A DNA stretch of 64,000 bases from Paraburkholderia phenazinium (GCF_900141745.1 NZ_FSRM01000002.1:1302001-1366000); one strand, 5' to 3'. Positions 1 to 10,142 are shown, counted from the first letter of the stretch. Numbers and translations are program-made. The notes: generated from the sequence alone by a model not told the origin.

Positions 1-1
1 C

Positions 2-742
2 GGCCTCATCCTCGATGACCTCGAGCATAGCGTCGAGAAATACGGACTCTCTGGCGTCAAGCGTATTCTGGACGACACCGGCATGAAGTACTTCGAGCTC
101 GAAATTCTCATGGACTGGTACCTCGATGGCGAGGCGCGTGTCAAATCGGATAATTTCCGTCGCCGTGTCATCGAGCTGGGCGGCGAGCTTGGCATGCGCA
201 ATCTGAAGATCGGCGCGAGCCCCTTCGATGAAAGTCCGGCCGACTTTGCGCGCATGACCGACGAATTCGCGAAACTTTGCGAAGACGTCGCGACGGTTGG
301 CGCGACGGTTGCAATCGAGTTCATGCCTTTCTCCCCCATCCGAAACATCGGGGAAGCGCTGAAGATTACTGAAGGTGCTGACCAGCCCAACGGTGGCCTG
401 ATGGTCGACCACTGGCACGTAGCTCGCGGTGGCAGCCCCTATAGCGAAGTCGCCAAAATTCCGGCGCGCTTCATCACCGGTGTGGAACTGAACGACGTAG
501 CCGCGCAGATCAAAGGGACGCTGTTCGAGGACTCGAGCTTTAACCGTCAGCTTTGTGGCGAAGGTGCTGGCGACTGTCCCGCCTTCATTGATGCTCTGCA
601 ACAGGCGGGGTGCACGCTTCCTTATTACGGCGTGGAGCTTATCTCCGAGACGCACCGGAAGTTGCCGCTCGACGAGATGGCAAAGCGCGCCTATGACACT
701 ACCGTCGCTCAGTTCTCGGAAAAAAGCGCGGCTTCCGTCTGA
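2..742 (+). CDS. Sugar phosphate isomerase/epimerase (TIM barrel), 5'-truncated
   Basis: The reading frame is open from the first bases of the window, so the true start lies upstream; an internal ATG is at 83. The visible part has the AP-endonuclease-2-like TIM-barrel pattern: a glutamate in AIEFMPFS, a DHWH segment, and a later GVELND/GVELIS pair, all typical metal or sugar ligands. The family includes inosose dehydratase (IolE), hydroxypyruvate isomerase and 3-keto-glycoside-cleaving enzymes, so the reaction cannot be fixed from sequence. It ends 42 bases before the Gfo/Idh gene and is probably the first visible gene of a transport and catabolic operon running to 8440. In that context isomerisation, epimerisation or dehydration of an oxidised sugar or cyclitol is likely. 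The family call is firm; the substrate is unknown. Confidence 0.85.
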   Translation, partial: GLILDDLEHSVEKYGLSGVKRILDDTGMKYFELEILMDWYLDGEARVKSDNFRRRVIELGGELGMRNLKIGASPFDESPADFARMTDEFAKLCEDVATVGATVAIEFMPFSPIRNIGEALKITEGADQPNGGLMVDHWHVARGGSPYSEVAKIPARFITGVELNDVAAQIKGTLFEDSSFNRQLCGEGAGDCPAFIDALQQAGCTLPYYGVELISETHRKLPLDEMAKRAYDTTVAQFSEKSAASV

Positions 743-784
743 CGCGCCTGACCTTAAACCCACAAAGTACTTCTGGAGACTCAC

Positions 785-1777
785 ATGATTCGAATCGCCG
801 TACTCGGTGCTGGCCGCATTGGTCGCATTCACGCTGGCAACGTCGCCGCGAGCCCGAACGCAAAACTGGTCGTCGTTGCGGATCCTGTTGAGAAGGCTGC
901 GACCTCGCTTGCGGAAAGACTTGGCTGTGAAGCGTCGACGGATGCTTCGGCCGTCCTCGATCGCGATGACATCGATGCTGTGGTCATCGGCACGCCGACG
1001 GATACCCACATCACATTCATGTTGAAAGCCGTGGCGAACGGCAAGGCTGTGCTGTGCGAGAAGCCTATCGACCTCGACATGGAAAAGTCGCTCGCCGCGG
1101 CGAACACGGTCGAACGCCTCGGCGGCCGTGTGATGCTCGCGTTTAACCGTCGCTTCGATCCGACGTCCCAGGCCTTCCGCAAGGCGATCGATGCAGGCGA
1201 TGTCGGCGAAGTGCGCCAGGTCATCATCTCCAGTCGCGATCCGGGCATGCCGCCGCGCGATTACGTCGAGCACTCCGGCGGGATCTTCCGCGATATGGTG
1301 ATTCACGATCTCGACATGGCCCGCTGGCTGCTGGGCGAAGAGCCGGTCGAAGTCATGGCAACGGCAAGCCGGCTCGTCGATCCGTCGCTGGAAGCGCTCG
1401 GCGACTTCGACACGGTGATGGTGCAGCTTCGCACCGCGTCGGGCAAGCAATGTCACATCAATTGCTGTCGCGAGGCGCTGTACGGCTACGACCAGCGTAT
1501 GGAAGTGTCCGGCTCCAAGGGCATGCTTCTGCAGGAAAACCTTCGCCCCTCGACGATCCGTCGCTGGACGAAGGACGCAACCGATGTTCGCGAACCGCTC
1601 CTGAACTTCTTCCTCGAGCGCTATGAAGCGGCTTACAAGGCCGAGCTCGAAGCATTCGTCGAAGCGCTGCGTACGAATTCGCCCCTGCCGACCTCGGTGC
1701 AGGACGGCCTCAAGGCATTGCGTCTGGCTGAGTGTGCGCTCGAGTCCGCGGTGTCGGAGAAGACGGTCAAGGTGTAA
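785..1777 (+). CDS. Gfo/Idh/MocA dehydrogenase, inositol 2-dehydrogenase-like
   Basis: This 330-residue cytoplasmic oxidoreductase uses NAD(P). The Rossmann motif GAGRIGRIH is at residues 7-15, the family CEKPID motif near 92-97, and a catalytic-type histidine sits in DMVIHDLDMA near 177. Length and pattern fit IolG inositol 2-dehydrogenases, but the family also oxidises other sugars and glycosides, so no symbol is given. TTCTGGAGACTCAC before the ATG supplies a ribosome binding site. It lies between the TIM-barrel gene and a second Gfo/Idh gene, and an ABC importer follows. Its likely job is to oxidise a ring hydroxyl of the imported polyol or glycoside to a ketone for the neighbouring isomerase/dehydratase. 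Confidence 0.88.
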   Translation: MIRIAVLGAGRIGRIHAGNVAASPNAKLVVVADPVEKAATSLAERLGCEASTDASAVLDRDDIDAVVIGTPTDTHITFMLKAVANGKAVLCEKPIDLDMEKSLAAANTVERLGGRVMLAFNRRFDPTSQAFRKAIDAGDVGEVRQVIISSRDPGMPPRDYVEHSGGIFRDMVIHDLDMARWLLGEEPVEVMATASRLVDPSLEALGDFDTVMVQLRTASGKQCHINCCREALYGYDQRMEVSGSKGMLLQENLRPSTIRRWTKDATDVREPLLNFFLERYEAAYKAELEAFVEALRTNSPLPTSVQDGLKALRLAECALESAVSEKTVKV

Positions 1778-1801
1778 CGGGAAATCCGGAGGAGATAAGA
1801 C

Positions 1802-2890
1802 ATGACACGAAAGATTGGTGCCAACGAAACGTTAGGCGTGGCGTGCCTCGGTATTACGCATCCGCACACGTCCGGTCGGGTCAAGGCGATCCAGCGTCGT
1901 ACCGACGCGAAGATGCTCGGCGCGTGGGACACCAGTCCGCTGCTCGAGCCATTCGTGGATGCGCTCGGTCTGGAAGTGCGCACGAAAGACGATATTCTCG
2001 CTGACGACAACGTGCACGTGGTGCTCGTGCACTCGAAGAGCGAGAAGATGGCCGACCTGACCATTGAAGCACTCGAGGCCGGCAAGTCGGTGCTGTGCGA
2101 AAAGCCCGCAGGCCGCAGTTCCGCGGATGCAAAACGGATTGTCGAGGCGGTCGAGCGTACCGGCGGTCTCGTGCAGGTGGGCTATTGCTGGCGCTTTGCT
2201 CCGTCGGTTGACGCCATGCAGGCAGCGCTGAAGAGCGGCCGCCTCGGCAAGGTCGTCCAGGTGCGTGCGCACGGCGGTTGTTCGCATGACGAGGCAGGCA
2301 CGGCTCACATGACCCAACCGGGCGACATCGGCGGCGCTGTCTTTGTCATCGGCTGCCATCTGGTAGACCGCATTCTCCTGCACTTTGGCTTGCCGCGATC
2401 CGTCAATGCCCGCATCACGAAGTTCCCGAACTTCCATGGCGACGAGTCTCGCGAAGATGCTGCGGGCGCTGTGTTGAACTACGAAGACAAGATCGTCGTC
2501 ATCGACTTCATGTCGTGGGACGTGCTGCCTTGGACGGAAAGCTGGGACATCACGGCGTACGGCACCGAAGGCATCATGTCCTCCCGTTCGCTGCCGTCGA
2601 GCTACAAGATTTACGACGCGGGTAAGGGCGCCCATCCGGAAGGATGGACCGAATGGCAGGAAACGAGCTTCCCGGAAATCTGGGCCACGAAGAAGACCGA
2701 ATATTCCCCCGACATTGCTGAAATCGGCAATCCGGTTTACTTCGACCGCGAATCGAACGCGTTCTTCGACGCGCTTCGCAACGGTACCCCGTCGGTTGTC
2801 CCCGCCACACAGGCATACAACATCAGCCGCGTCATTGAGTCGATGTTTGCTTCTTCGAAGCAGGCCGGAGCCGAGATCTTTATCGACTAG
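1802..2890 (+). CDS. Second Gfo/Idh/MocA family oxidoreductase
   Basis: This 362-residue protein follows 24 bases after the first dehydrogenase, with a GGAGGAGAT ribosome binding site at 1788-1796. It has a less canonical N-terminal Rossmann segment (ACLGITHPHTSGR), then CEKPAG near residue 100 and a CHLVDRILLHF helix carrying the probable catalytic His. Two paralogues in one operon suggest sequential or opposite redox steps, such as oxidation at one position and reduction at another, or two stereoisomeric substrates, as in inositol isomer pathways. The HPH in the nucleotide-binding loop differs from the usual GxGxxG, so cofactor preference is uncertain. Substrate unknown. Confidence 0.85.
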   Translation: MTRKIGANETLGVACLGITHPHTSGRVKAIQRRTDAKMLGAWDTSPLLEPFVDALGLEVRTKDDILADDNVHVVLVHSKSEKMADLTIEALEAGKSVLCEKPAGRSSADAKRIVEAVERTGGLVQVGYCWRFAPSVDAMQAALKSGRLGKVVQVRAHGGCSHDEAGTAHMTQPGDIGGAVFVIGCHLVDRILLHFGLPRSVNARITKFPNFHGDESREDAAGAVLNYEDKIVVIDFMSWDVLPWTESWDITAYGTEGIMSSRSLPSSYKIYDAGKGAHPEGWTEWQETSFPEIWATKKTEYSPDIAEIGNPVYFDRESNAFFDALRNGTPSVVPATQAYNISRVIESMFASSKQAGAEIFID

Positions 2891-2987
2891 GAAGGAAAAC
2901 GGCCGGTCTCTTTTCGGGGCCGGTCAGTAGAAACTGGCTAACGATAGTCAGACGTTAACTATGTAGTCCTTATCAGGAGACAAAACG

Positions 2988-4058
2988 ATGAACATGATCA
3001 AGAACGTTGCGGTGGCTTTGGCCGCTTCGATTACATTGTCCGCGGTGTCGGTATGCGCTTACGCCCAGGACAAAGGGGTCATTGGGATTTCCCTCCCCGA
3101 CAAGACGGAGTCGCGGTGGATCACCGATGGTAAGAGCATGGTCGACGCGCTGAAGGCGAAAGGCTATTCCTCGGATCTCCAGTACGCCAACTATGACGTG
3201 CCGACGCAGGTCAACCAGGTCGAGAACATGCTGGCCAAGGGCGTCAAGGTGCTCGTGATTGCCCCGATTGACGGTAAGACCTTCTCCGACGCGCTGGCGC
3301 TTGCGCAACAGAAGGGCATCAAGGTTATCTCGTACGATCGCCTGATCAGCCAGACCAAGAACGTCGACTACTACGCCACGTTCGACAACTATGGTGTGGG
3401 TGTTCTGCAGGCGCAGAGTATCGTTGCCGCCTGGCAGAAGAGGGGCAGCAAGACGCCTTTCGACATTGAGGTATTCGGTGGCTCGTCCGACGACAACAAC
3501 GCTCATATGGTCTACGCCGGCGGCATGTCGGTGCTCAAGCCATATATCGACAGCGGCAAATTCGTGGTTCGCAGCAAGCAGGTGGAATTCGACAAGGTTG
3601 CTACGCGCAACTGGGACGGCGCTACGGCGCAGTCGCGTATGGATAACCTGCTGAGCGCTTTCTACGGCAACAACCGGCTCGATGCCGTTTGGACGCCGAA
3701 CGATGCCATCGCGATCGGTGTGATCTCGTCGCTCAAGGGTGTCGGCTATGGCACACCGCAACAACCGATGCCGATCGTCACGGGACAGGACGCCGACCTG
3801 CAGAACGTCAAGGGCATTATCCGCGGCGACCAGACGACCACGGTATTCAAGGACACGCGCAAGCTGGCCAGCATCACGGCCGACATCGTGGACGACGCGC
3901 TGACCGGAAAGCCCGTACCTGTGAACGACACGAAGAGCTACAACAACGGGGCCAAGATCGTTCCGACCTACCTCGTGAAGCCCATCCTCGTCGACAAGGA
4001 CAACTGGCAGCCGGAACTGGTCACGAGCGGGTACTACACGCAGGCGCAGTTGAAGTAA
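2988..4058 (+). CDS. ChvE-like periplasmic sugar-binding protein (ABC transporter)
   Basis: This 356-residue protein has a Sec signal peptide ending at about residue 26 (cleavage after VCAYA). The mature part matches the ChvE/XylF class: a [21 protein letters not shown] first strand, [26 protein letters not shown] and VTGQDAD, with QAQLK at the C-terminus. ChvE-type proteins bind monosaccharides such as galactose, glucose, arabinose or xylose and deliver them to CUT2 ABC importers; in Agrobacterium ChvE also signals to chemotaxis and virulence systems. The 97-base gap upstream could hold its own promoter, which would let the binding protein be made in excess. An AGGAG site precedes the ATG. 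Ligand not assigned. Confidence 0.92.
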   Translation: MNMIKNVAVALAASITLSAVSVCAYAQDKGVIGISLPDKTESRWITDGKSMVDALKAKGYSSDLQYANYDVPTQVNQVENMLAKGVKVLVIAPIDGKTFSDALALAQQKGIKVISYDRLISQTKNVDYYATFDNYGVGVLQAQSIVAAWQKRGSKTPFDIEVFGGSSDDNNAHMVYAGGMSVLKPYIDSGKFVVRSKQVEFDKVATRNWDGATAQSRMDNLLSAFYGNNRLDAVWTPNDAIAIGVISSLKGVGYGTPQQPMPIVTGQDADLQNVKGIIRGDQTTTVFKDTRKLASITADIVDDALTGKPVPVNDTKSYNNGAKIVPTYLVKPILVDKDNWQPELVTSGYYTQAQLK

Positions 4059-4150
4059 CAAATCGCAGGCCAATGAGGGTGCCGGCGGCGCATTTGCAGC
4101 CGGCACCGAACAGAGGTCTGTTGCAGTTGATCGACCCGAGGAGTACGACG

Positions 4151-5680
4151 ATGGAAACCATTCTGGAGATGAGCGAAATTCAGAAAAGCTTTGGCGCGGT
4201 CAAAGCCCTGAACAACGTCAATCTTAAAGTTCGAAAAGGCGAGATTCACGCCATATGCGGCGAGAACGGCGCGGGTAAGTCGACGCTGATGAAGATCTTG
4301 AGTGGCGTTTATCCGCACGGCTCTTTCGCAGGAAATGTGGTCTACGACGGTGAAGATCGCGCGTTCTCGGATATCTCAGACAGCGAGCAGGTCGGGATCA
4401 TCATCATCCATCAGGAACTCGCACTCGTGCCCATGCTCTCGATTACCGAGAACATCTTCCTGGGCAACGAGCAGTCGAAGCGAGGCGTGATCGACTGGCA
4501 ACGCTCCCGGTCCAGGGCGAAGGAACTGCTATCGAAGGTCGGTCTGACTGACTCCCCCGATACGCCTGTAGGTACGCTCGGCATCGGTAAACAGCAGCTG
4601 GTTGAAATTGCCAAGGCGCTGTCGAAAGAGGTCCGTCTGTTGATCCTCGACGAACCCACGGCAAGCCTCAACGAAAAGGACAGCGATACGCTGCTCAATC
4701 TCCTGCTGGAGTTGAAGGCGCGCGGCGTGACGTCCATCATCATTTCGCACAAGCTCAACGAGATTTCACGCGTTGCCGATGGCATCACGGTCATCCGCGA
4801 CGGCTCCACGGTCGATGCGCTCGACTGCAAGGCGGAAAGTGTGAGCGAAGACCGCATCATCAAGGCGATGGTCGGCCGTGAGATGTCGGACCGCTACCCG
4901 AAGCGTGTGCCAAAGATCGGCGAGGTGATTTTCGAGGTCAGGGATTGGCGCGCACAGCACCCAACCCAGCGGGACCGCGCTGTCATCAAGGGCGTCAATC
5001 TGAAGGCACGAAAAGGCGAAATCGTGGGTATCGCCGGTCTGATGGGATCCGGGCGTACCGAGCTTGCCATGAGTGTTTTTGGCGGAACGTACGGGCAGGA
5101 CATTTCCGGAACCGTGCTCATGCACGGAAAGCCGGTAGACGTTTCGTCGGTGCAGAAGGCCATCAAGGCAGGCCTTGCGTATGTGACGGAAGACCGGAAA
5201 GGAAACGGTCTGATCCTTGACGACAACATCCAGCGAAACATCACACTGGCGAACCTCACGGGCGTGTCGAAACTCGGAGTCATTAACGAACACGAGGAAA
5301 TGACAGTTGCGGCAGATTTTCTGAAGAAGCTCCGTATCCGCGCCCAAGGGGTAACCCATGTGGTCGCCAATCTGTCCGGCGGCAATCAGCAGAAAGTGGT
5401 GCTCAGCAAATGGCTGTTTTCGGGGCCCGAAGTACTCATTCTGGATGAGCCCACGCGAGGCATCGATGTGGGCGCGAAATACGAAATTTACAGCATCATC
5501 AATCAGGCGGTTGAAGCGGGCAAGTGCGTGGTCATGATTTCTTCGGAAATGCCGGAGCTTCTTGGCATGTGCGACCGCGTTTATGTGATGAACGAAGGCC
5601 GCTTTGTTGGCGAGTTCACCGCGGAGGAAGTCTCGCAGGAGAAGATCATGCGGGCAATCATGCGAAATGGAGGCATCTAA
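4151..5680 (+). CDS. Sugar ABC transporter ATP-binding protein, GguA/MmsA-like
   Basis: This is a 509-residue tandem ATPase of the CUT2 sugar importers. The first domain has Walker [10 protein letters not shown] near 36-44 and Walker [11 protein letters not shown]. The second has the degenerate P-loop GLMGSGRTE, a perfect LSGGNQQK signature and [13 protein letters not shown], the usual asymmetry of RbsA/XylG/GguA proteins. The frame is open far upstream, but the ATG at 4151 is chosen because it follows CCGAGGAG and begins directly with the conserved [12 protein letters not shown]. It sits between the ChvE-like binding protein and the permease, which starts 2 bases after this gene ends. The three genes make one cytoplasmic-membrane importer. 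Confidence 0.95.
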   Translation: METILEMSEIQKSFGAVKALNNVNLKVRKGEIHAICGENGAGKSTLMKILSGVYPHGSFAGNVVYDGEDRAFSDISDSEQVGIIIIHQELALVPMLSITENIFLGNEQSKRGVIDWQRSRSRAKELLSKVGLTDSPDTPVGTLGIGKQQLVEIAKALSKEVRLLILDEPTASLNEKDSDTLLNLLLELKARGVTSIIISHKLNEISRVADGITVIRDGSTVDALDCKAESVSEDRIIKAMVGREMSDRYPKRVPKIGEVIFEVRDWRAQHPTQRDRAVIKGVNLKARKGEIVGIAGLMGSGRTELAMSVFGGTYGQDISGTVLMHGKPVDVSSVQKAIKAGLAYVTEDRKGNGLILDDNIQRNITLANLTGVSKLGVINEHEEMTVAADFLKKLRIRAQGVTHVVANLSGGNQQKVVLSKWLFSGPEVLILDEPTRGIDVGAKYEIYSIINQAVEAGKCVVMISSEMPELLGMCDRVYVMNEGRFVGEFTAEEVSQEKIMRAIMRNGGI

Positions 5681-5681
5681 A

Positions 5682-6890
5682 ATGCGTAAGGTACTTTCGC
5701 CGGCGGCGCCGCAGGAAGCCGGAGTTGAAAAAAGCGAAATCGTTCGCGCGTTCAAGCGGGGCGCGAGTGAATACGGACTGCTGATTTCGCTCATCGTCAT
5801 CATGGCATTCTTCCAGGTGTCGACGAACGGTGTGTTGATGCAGCCGCTCAATCTGACGAATCTGGTGCTTCAGAACAGTTATATCGTCATCATGGCGCTC
5901 GGTATGCTGATGGTGATCGTCGCAGGCCATATCGATCTCTCGGTCGGTTCGACCGCCGGACTGGTGGGCGCGCTCGCGGCGGTTCTGATGGTGCAGTTCA
6001 ATGTCAACTACGTGCTGGCCACTGTCATCTGCATCATCACCGGCGCGCTGATCGGAGCCATTCAGGGTTACTGGATTGCGTTCTGGCGGATGCCGTCGTT
6101 CATCGTCACGCTGGCCGGCATGCTAGTGTTTCGCGGGCTCACCAACCTCGTGCTTCAGGGTCAGTCCATTGGGCCTTTCCCGGACGCGTTCGCTACGGTC
6201 AGCTCCGGCTTCATTCCCGACGTTTTTCACGGCCAGAATCTGCACATCACGTCCATCCTGCTTGGAATTCTGGTGGGCGTGCTCTTCTTCGTGATCGAGC
6301 TTCGGCACCGCGCGAGCGCAACGAAATACGGTATGACCAGCGGATCGTTTTCGATGTTCATCGCGAAGAACGTTATCCTCACCGGCCTGATCGTCTTTCT
6401 CTGCTACATCCTCGCGTCGTATCGCGGTCTGCCGACGGTTCTCGTCATCATGGGCGTGCTGATTGGTGTTTACACATTCATCATGAATCGCACCACCATT
6501 GGCCGTCGTATCTATGCAGTGGGGGGCAACGCGAAAGCAGCCAGATTGTCGGGGGTCAGTGTTCCTGCAGTCAGCTTCATGACCTTCGTGAATATGGGTG
6601 TGCTGGCGGCGTTGGCCGGTCTCATCTTCGCGGCTCGCCTGAACAGCGGCACACCGAAAGCAGGTACGGGCTTTGAACTCGACGTGATTGCTGCGTGCTT
6701 TATTGGCGGTGCGTCTGCTTCTGGCGGTGTTGGGAAGGTGGTCGGTGCGGTCGTGGGCGCTTTCATCATGGGCGTGATGAACAACGGGATGTCCATTATG
6801 GGCATTGGCGTCGACTATCAGCAGGTGATCAAGGGGATAGTGTTGCTCGCGGCGGTTTTTGTGGACGTCTACAACAAGAACAAGGCTTGA
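5682..6890 (+). CDS. Sugar ABC transporter permease, GguB-like
   Basis: This 402-residue permease of the RbsC/XylH/GguB type has about ten hydrophobic segments from residue 28 on. The conserved GMLMVIVAGHIDLSVGS is near 79-95, and FIGGASASGGVGKVVGAVVGA is toward the C-terminus. The ATG at 5682 lies 1 base past the ATPase stop codon, with GGAGG at 5669-5673; a longer frame exists upstream but lies inside the ATPase gene. Together with the two preceding genes it forms a complete CUT2 importer, which normally moves monosaccharides or inositols. The 150 bases after it have no convincing gene. Confidence 0.94.
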   Translation: MRKVLSPAAPQEAGVEKSEIVRAFKRGASEYGLLISLIVIMAFFQVSTNGVLMQPLNLTNLVLQNSYIVIMALGMLMVIVAGHIDLSVGSTAGLVGALAAVLMVQFNVNYVLATVICIITGALIGAIQGYWIAFWRMPSFIVTLAGMLVFRGLTNLVLQGQSIGPFPDAFATVSSGFIPDVFHGQNLHITSILLGILVGVLFFVIELRHRASATKYGMTSGSFSMFIAKNVILTGLIVFLCYILASYRGLPTVLVIMGVLIGVYTFIMNRTTIGRRIYAVGGNAKAARLSGVSVPAVSFMTFVNMGVLAALAGLIFAARLNSGTPKAGTGFELDVIAACFIGGASASGGVGKVVGAVVGAFIMGVMNNGMSIMGIGVDYQQVIKGIVLLAAVFVDVYNKNKA

Positions 6891-7040
6891 GCATTGTGTT
6901 TCGGAGGTGCCGTCAGATGACGTGCACCTGGACCTGGAAAATTTCAGCGGGCAAGTGGGCAGTCGATCTATGTGGGCAAGTACCCGCAGGGACGCTCGCG
7001 CATGGTTTCCCAAGGCATTGGAAGTTAATACGGAATCGAC

Positions 7041-7337
7041 ATGATCAAGCACATCGTTATGTGGGATGTTCGCGGTGATACGCCCGAGCAAAAGAAGGAA
7101 ACGGCTCAGCTTGTAAAGAGTGCCTTCGAAAGTCTCACTGGGAAGATCCCGGGGCTCACAAAGCTGGAGGTCGGCGTGGATGTCAGCGGAGTCGATTACG
7201 CCTGTGACGTCGTACTCTACACCGAGTTCGAGAGTCACGAGTCGCTTGAAGCGTATGCGGTTCATCCCGAGCATATCCGCGTTAAGCAGATCATCGGAGA
7301 TAGTCGTATTGCCAGGCATCAGGTGGATTACATCTGA
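7041..7337 (+). CDS. Dabb (stress-responsive alpha/beta barrel) small protein
   Basis: This 98-residue protein begins MIKHIVMWD, the typical Dabb-domain first strand with a conserved His at residue 4. It continues through KIPGLTKLEVGVDV and ESLEAYAVHPEHIRVKQ to a final beta strand, spanning the whole protein. Dabb proteins are dimeric ferredoxin-like folds; most have no known function, but some are polyketide cyclases such as olivetolic acid cyclase. Here it is followed 41 bases later by maleylacetate reductase, so it may act on an aromatic or cyclic intermediate of this pathway. That role is inferred from position only. Confidence 0.88.
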   Translation: MIKHIVMWDVRGDTPEQKKETAQLVKSAFESLTGKIPGLTKLEVGVDVSGVDYACDVVLYTEFESHESLEAYAVHPEHIRVKQIIGDSRIARHQVDYI

Positions 7338-7378
7338 GCCCGAACGCCTGTTTCCCATAACGAGGAAATCCAGATCTT

Positions 7379-8440
7379 ATGTACGACTTTACGTATACGA
7401 CGCTTGCCTCCCGGGTGATTTTCGGCGCAGGCAGCATGAAACTCATCCAGCAGGAAGTCGAGACGCTGGGAGCGCGCAGGGCGTTGGTTCTGTGCACGCC
7501 GGAGCAGCGAGAGCAGGCCGAGATCGTTTCCTCTCTCCTCGGCCCCTCGAGTGCCGGCGTTTTCGACGGCGCGCAGATGCATGTGCCCATTGAAAACGCC
7601 CGACGTGCTCGCGAGCATGCGAAGTCGGTCGACGCCGACTGCGCGGTAGCCATTGGCGGCGGCTCGACCATTGGCCTTGGCAAAGCCATCGCGCTCGAGT
7701 CGTCGCTGCCGATTATCGCGATTCCGACGACGTATGCCGGTTCGGAGATGACGCCGATATACGGCATAACCGAAGGGGGACTCAAGCGGACCGGGCGCGA
7801 CGCAAAGGTACTTCCGAAAACAGTGCTCTACGATCCGGAGCTATCGCTCGGTTTGCCGATCGGTCTTTCGGTGGTGAGCGGCTTGAACGCGATTGCTCAC
7901 GCTGCTGAGGGCCTATATGCAAAGGATGGAAACCCCGTCATGTCGCTGATGGCTGAAGAGGGAATCCGCGCGCTCGCCAAAGGTCTGCGTGGCGTGAAAG
8001 CGAGCAGCACGAACAGGGAAGCGCGCAGTGAGTGCCTCTACGGGGCGTGGCTGTGCGGGACGGTCCTCGGCAGCGTAGGAATGGCACTTCATCACAAGCT
8101 TTGCCATACCCTTGGAGGCACCTTCAATCTGCCGCATGCGGAGACGCATGCGATCGTTCTTCCGCATGCACTCGCGTATAACAGCATCGTCGCAGATGAC
8201 GCAATCACACGTATTGCGCGGGCACTCAACGTGGATGTCGCCGCAGATGGATTGTACGAACTGAGCCTGGAACTCGGTGTGCCACGCGGGTTGCGTGAGA
8301 TTGGACTGAGCGAGTCCGATCTTGATCAGGCATGCGAAGTAGCCTTGTCGAATCCCTACTGGAATCCGCGTCCAGTGGAGGCTGTTCCCCTTCGAGCGCT
8401 GCTCCAGCGCGCCTGGGAAGGCGCTCGGCCTCGGCCTTGA
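7379..8440 (+). CDS. Maleylacetate reductase (iron alcohol dehydrogenase family)
   Basis: This 353-residue protein reduces maleylacetate to 3-oxoadipate with NAD(P)H, the step that joins hydroxyquinol, hydroquinone and resorcinol routes to the beta-ketoadipate pathway. It shows the family hallmarks: a GGGSTIGLGKAIAL nucleotide loop near 98-111, IPTTYAGSEMTPIYGIT, an HHKLCHTLGG helix and LPHAETHAIVLPHALA. The length is normal. The gene closes an operon otherwise devoted to sugar or cyclitol uptake and oxidation, an unusual partnership; no ring-cleavage dioxygenase is present in the window. The gene name in related bacteria varies (macA, tftE, graC), so no symbol is given. Confidence 0.9.
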   Translation: MYDFTYTTLASRVIFGAGSMKLIQQEVETLGARRALVLCTPEQREQAEIVSSLLGPSSAGVFDGAQMHVPIENARRAREHAKSVDADCAVAIGGGSTIGLGKAIALESSLPIIAIPTTYAGSEMTPIYGITEGGLKRTGRDAKVLPKTVLYDPELSLGLPIGLSVVSGLNAIAHAAEGLYAKDGNPVMSLMAEEGIRALAKGLRGVKASSTNREARSECLYGAWLCGTVLGSVGMALHHKLCHTLGGTFNLPHAETHAIVLPHALAYNSIVADDAITRIARALNVDVAADGLYELSLELGVPRGLREIGLSESDLDQACEVALSNPYWNPRPVEAVPLRALLQRAWEGARPRP

Positions 8441-8522
8441 GAAACGGCTTGCGACAGACGCGAGTGCATAACTTCAAAATATCCACGCAGTAAAGGTGGT
8501 ATGTCACCCCGGGGATAAGTTC

Positions 8523-10142
8523 ATGAGGATGACCGTAGGCAGAAAGCTTGCCGCAACGTTCGGCGCAGTTGTAGTCGTTTCGCTGGTTGGAAACACGATC
8601 TCCATCATCAACTTCCTCCGGCTCAATCAGGCGAACGGCTGGAACGTTCGTAGCTATCAGGTCCTGCGCACCAGCGATGACATGTTGACCAATATGATCA
8701 AGATGGAAGCGAGTGTGCGTGAATTCGTCGCGTCCGGAACCGAACCATTGCTGGAGCCGTACAACGCAGGGAGTGAGCAGTTTGACAAGGCGCTGAACGT
8801 GGCTCGCTCGTTGACAGCCGACGATCCCGACCAGCAACAAAGACTCAAAACCTTGAGTGAGATGCGCGCGAAGGTCAAGGAGATCGACGAGAAACTGATC
8901 GGGCTGCGCAGAGACGTAACCGCGGGTCAACAACCCTGGAATGCGTTGTCGGACTATTTCAGGCAGGGGAATGACAAGCCGTTCATGGGTCGCTATAGGA
9001 AGGTCGCGGCCGAATTCGACAGCGCTGAGCAGATGGAACTCGACAGACGCTCTAACGAGGTCGCAGCGTTAGCCTTGGCAACAAAGCTCGTGCTTGCGGC
9101 GGCGGGTGCGATGACCGTGCTTCTTGCGGTTGCGCTGGGAATCTGGATTACCCGCGGGATCGTGCGATCGCTGGGCGGAGAGCCAGCCGATGCAGCGGAT
9201 GTTGCGGCGCGCATTGCGCAAGGTGACCTGTCGGTTGCAGTGCCTGTGGCGCCGAACGATCACGCTAGCCTGATGGCGTCGCTGGAGTCTATGCGGCAGC
9301 AACTCAAGTCGATCGTTGCGGGTATCCAGTCGTCAGCCGAGTCGATCAAGATTTCTGCCGGAGAAATTGCGCAGGGAAATATGGATCTCTCCCAGCGTAC
9401 GGAGGAGCAGGCAGCATCGCTCGAGGAAACCGCGGCGAGCATGGAGGAACTGACTTCGACGGTGCGTCAGAACACGGCAAATGCGAAACAGGCGAACGCG
9501 CTGGCGGGAGGAGCCTGTGCAGTCGCGATGCGCGGAGGTGAAGTGGTGCATCAGGTGGTCGAAACGATGCAGTCGATTTCACGGAGCTCGGATAGGGTCG
9601 CCGAGATTATTTCGGTGATCGAAGGGATTGCGTTTCAGACCAATATTCTCGCGCTCAACGCAGCGGTCGAGGCGGCCCGGGCCGGCGAGCAGGGCAAGGG
9701 GTTCGCGGTCGTCGCGGGCGAAGTCCGGACGCTGGCGCAGCGCAGCGCGAGTGCTGCGAAAGAAATCAAGGAATTGATTCACGATTCGGTCCAGCATGTG
9801 GCCGAAGGTTCGGAGCAGGTCGAACGGGCTGGCGCAACGATGCATGACATCGTGAAGGCGGTACGCGAGATGACTGACATCATGAGCGAAATCGCGACGG
9901 CTTCTGAAGAACAGGGTACCGGAATCGAGCAGGTGAACAACGCGGTCGGTCAGATGGACGAGGTGACACAGCAGAACGCGGCGCTCGTGGAGCAGGCATC
10001 GGCGGCCGCGCAGGCCATGTCCGAGCAGGCGACAGCGCTGCGGGACGCAGTCTCGGTCTTCAAAATCGAAGCTATGTCCGCTTCTGACCTAAAGGATACC
10101 CGCCGACCGATTGGAGAAGCCTGGGAGTCCGTAACCGGCTAG
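8523..10142 (+). CDS. Methyl-accepting chemotaxis protein
   Basis: This 539-residue inner-membrane chemoreceptor has a first transmembrane helix at about 10-30, a periplasmic helical sensor domain to about 185 and a second helix at about 190-212. A HAMP linker follows ([20 protein letters not shown]), then the cytoplasmic signalling coiled coil. The hairpin tip [20 protein letters not shown] contacts CheA and CheW. The C-terminal EAWESV could be a weak CheR-docking pentapeptide. A GTG at 8496 would add nine residues; the ATG at 8523 (or 8529) is preferred because [14 protein letters not shown] matches the usual MCP start. It follows the sugar operon by 82 bases and may sense the same nutrients, which is only a positional inference. 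Confidence 0.93.
   Translation: MRMTVGRKLAATFGAVVVVSLVGNTISIINFLRLNQANGWNVRSYQVLRTSDDMLTNMIKMEASVREFVASGTEPLLEPYNAGSEQFDKALNVARSLTADDPDQQQRLKTLSEMRAKVKEIDEKLIGLRRDVTAGQQPWNALSDYFRQGNDKPFMGRYRKVAAEFDSAEQMELDRRSNEVAALALATKLVLAAAGAMTVLLAVALGIWITRGIVRSLGGEPADAADVAARIAQGDLSVAVPVAPNDHASLMASLESMRQQLKSIVAGIQSSAESIKISAGEIAQGNMDLSQRTEEQAASLEETAASMEELTSTVRQNTANAKQANALAGGACAVAMRGGEVVHQVVETMQSISRSSDRVAEIISVIEGIAFQTNILALNAAVEAARAGEQGKGFAVVAGEVRTLAQRSASAAKEIKELIHDSVQHVAEGSEQVERAGATMHDIVKAVREMTDIMSEIATASEEQGTGIEQVNNAVGQMDEVTQQNAALVEQASAAAQAMSEQATALRDAVSVFKIEAMSASDLKDTRRPIGEAWESVTG

Noticed and set aside
6859..7044. Short plus-strand frame between the permease and Dabb genes
   Set aside because: It overlaps the permease end, has no ribosome site and no recognisable sequence; the gap is treated as non-coding.
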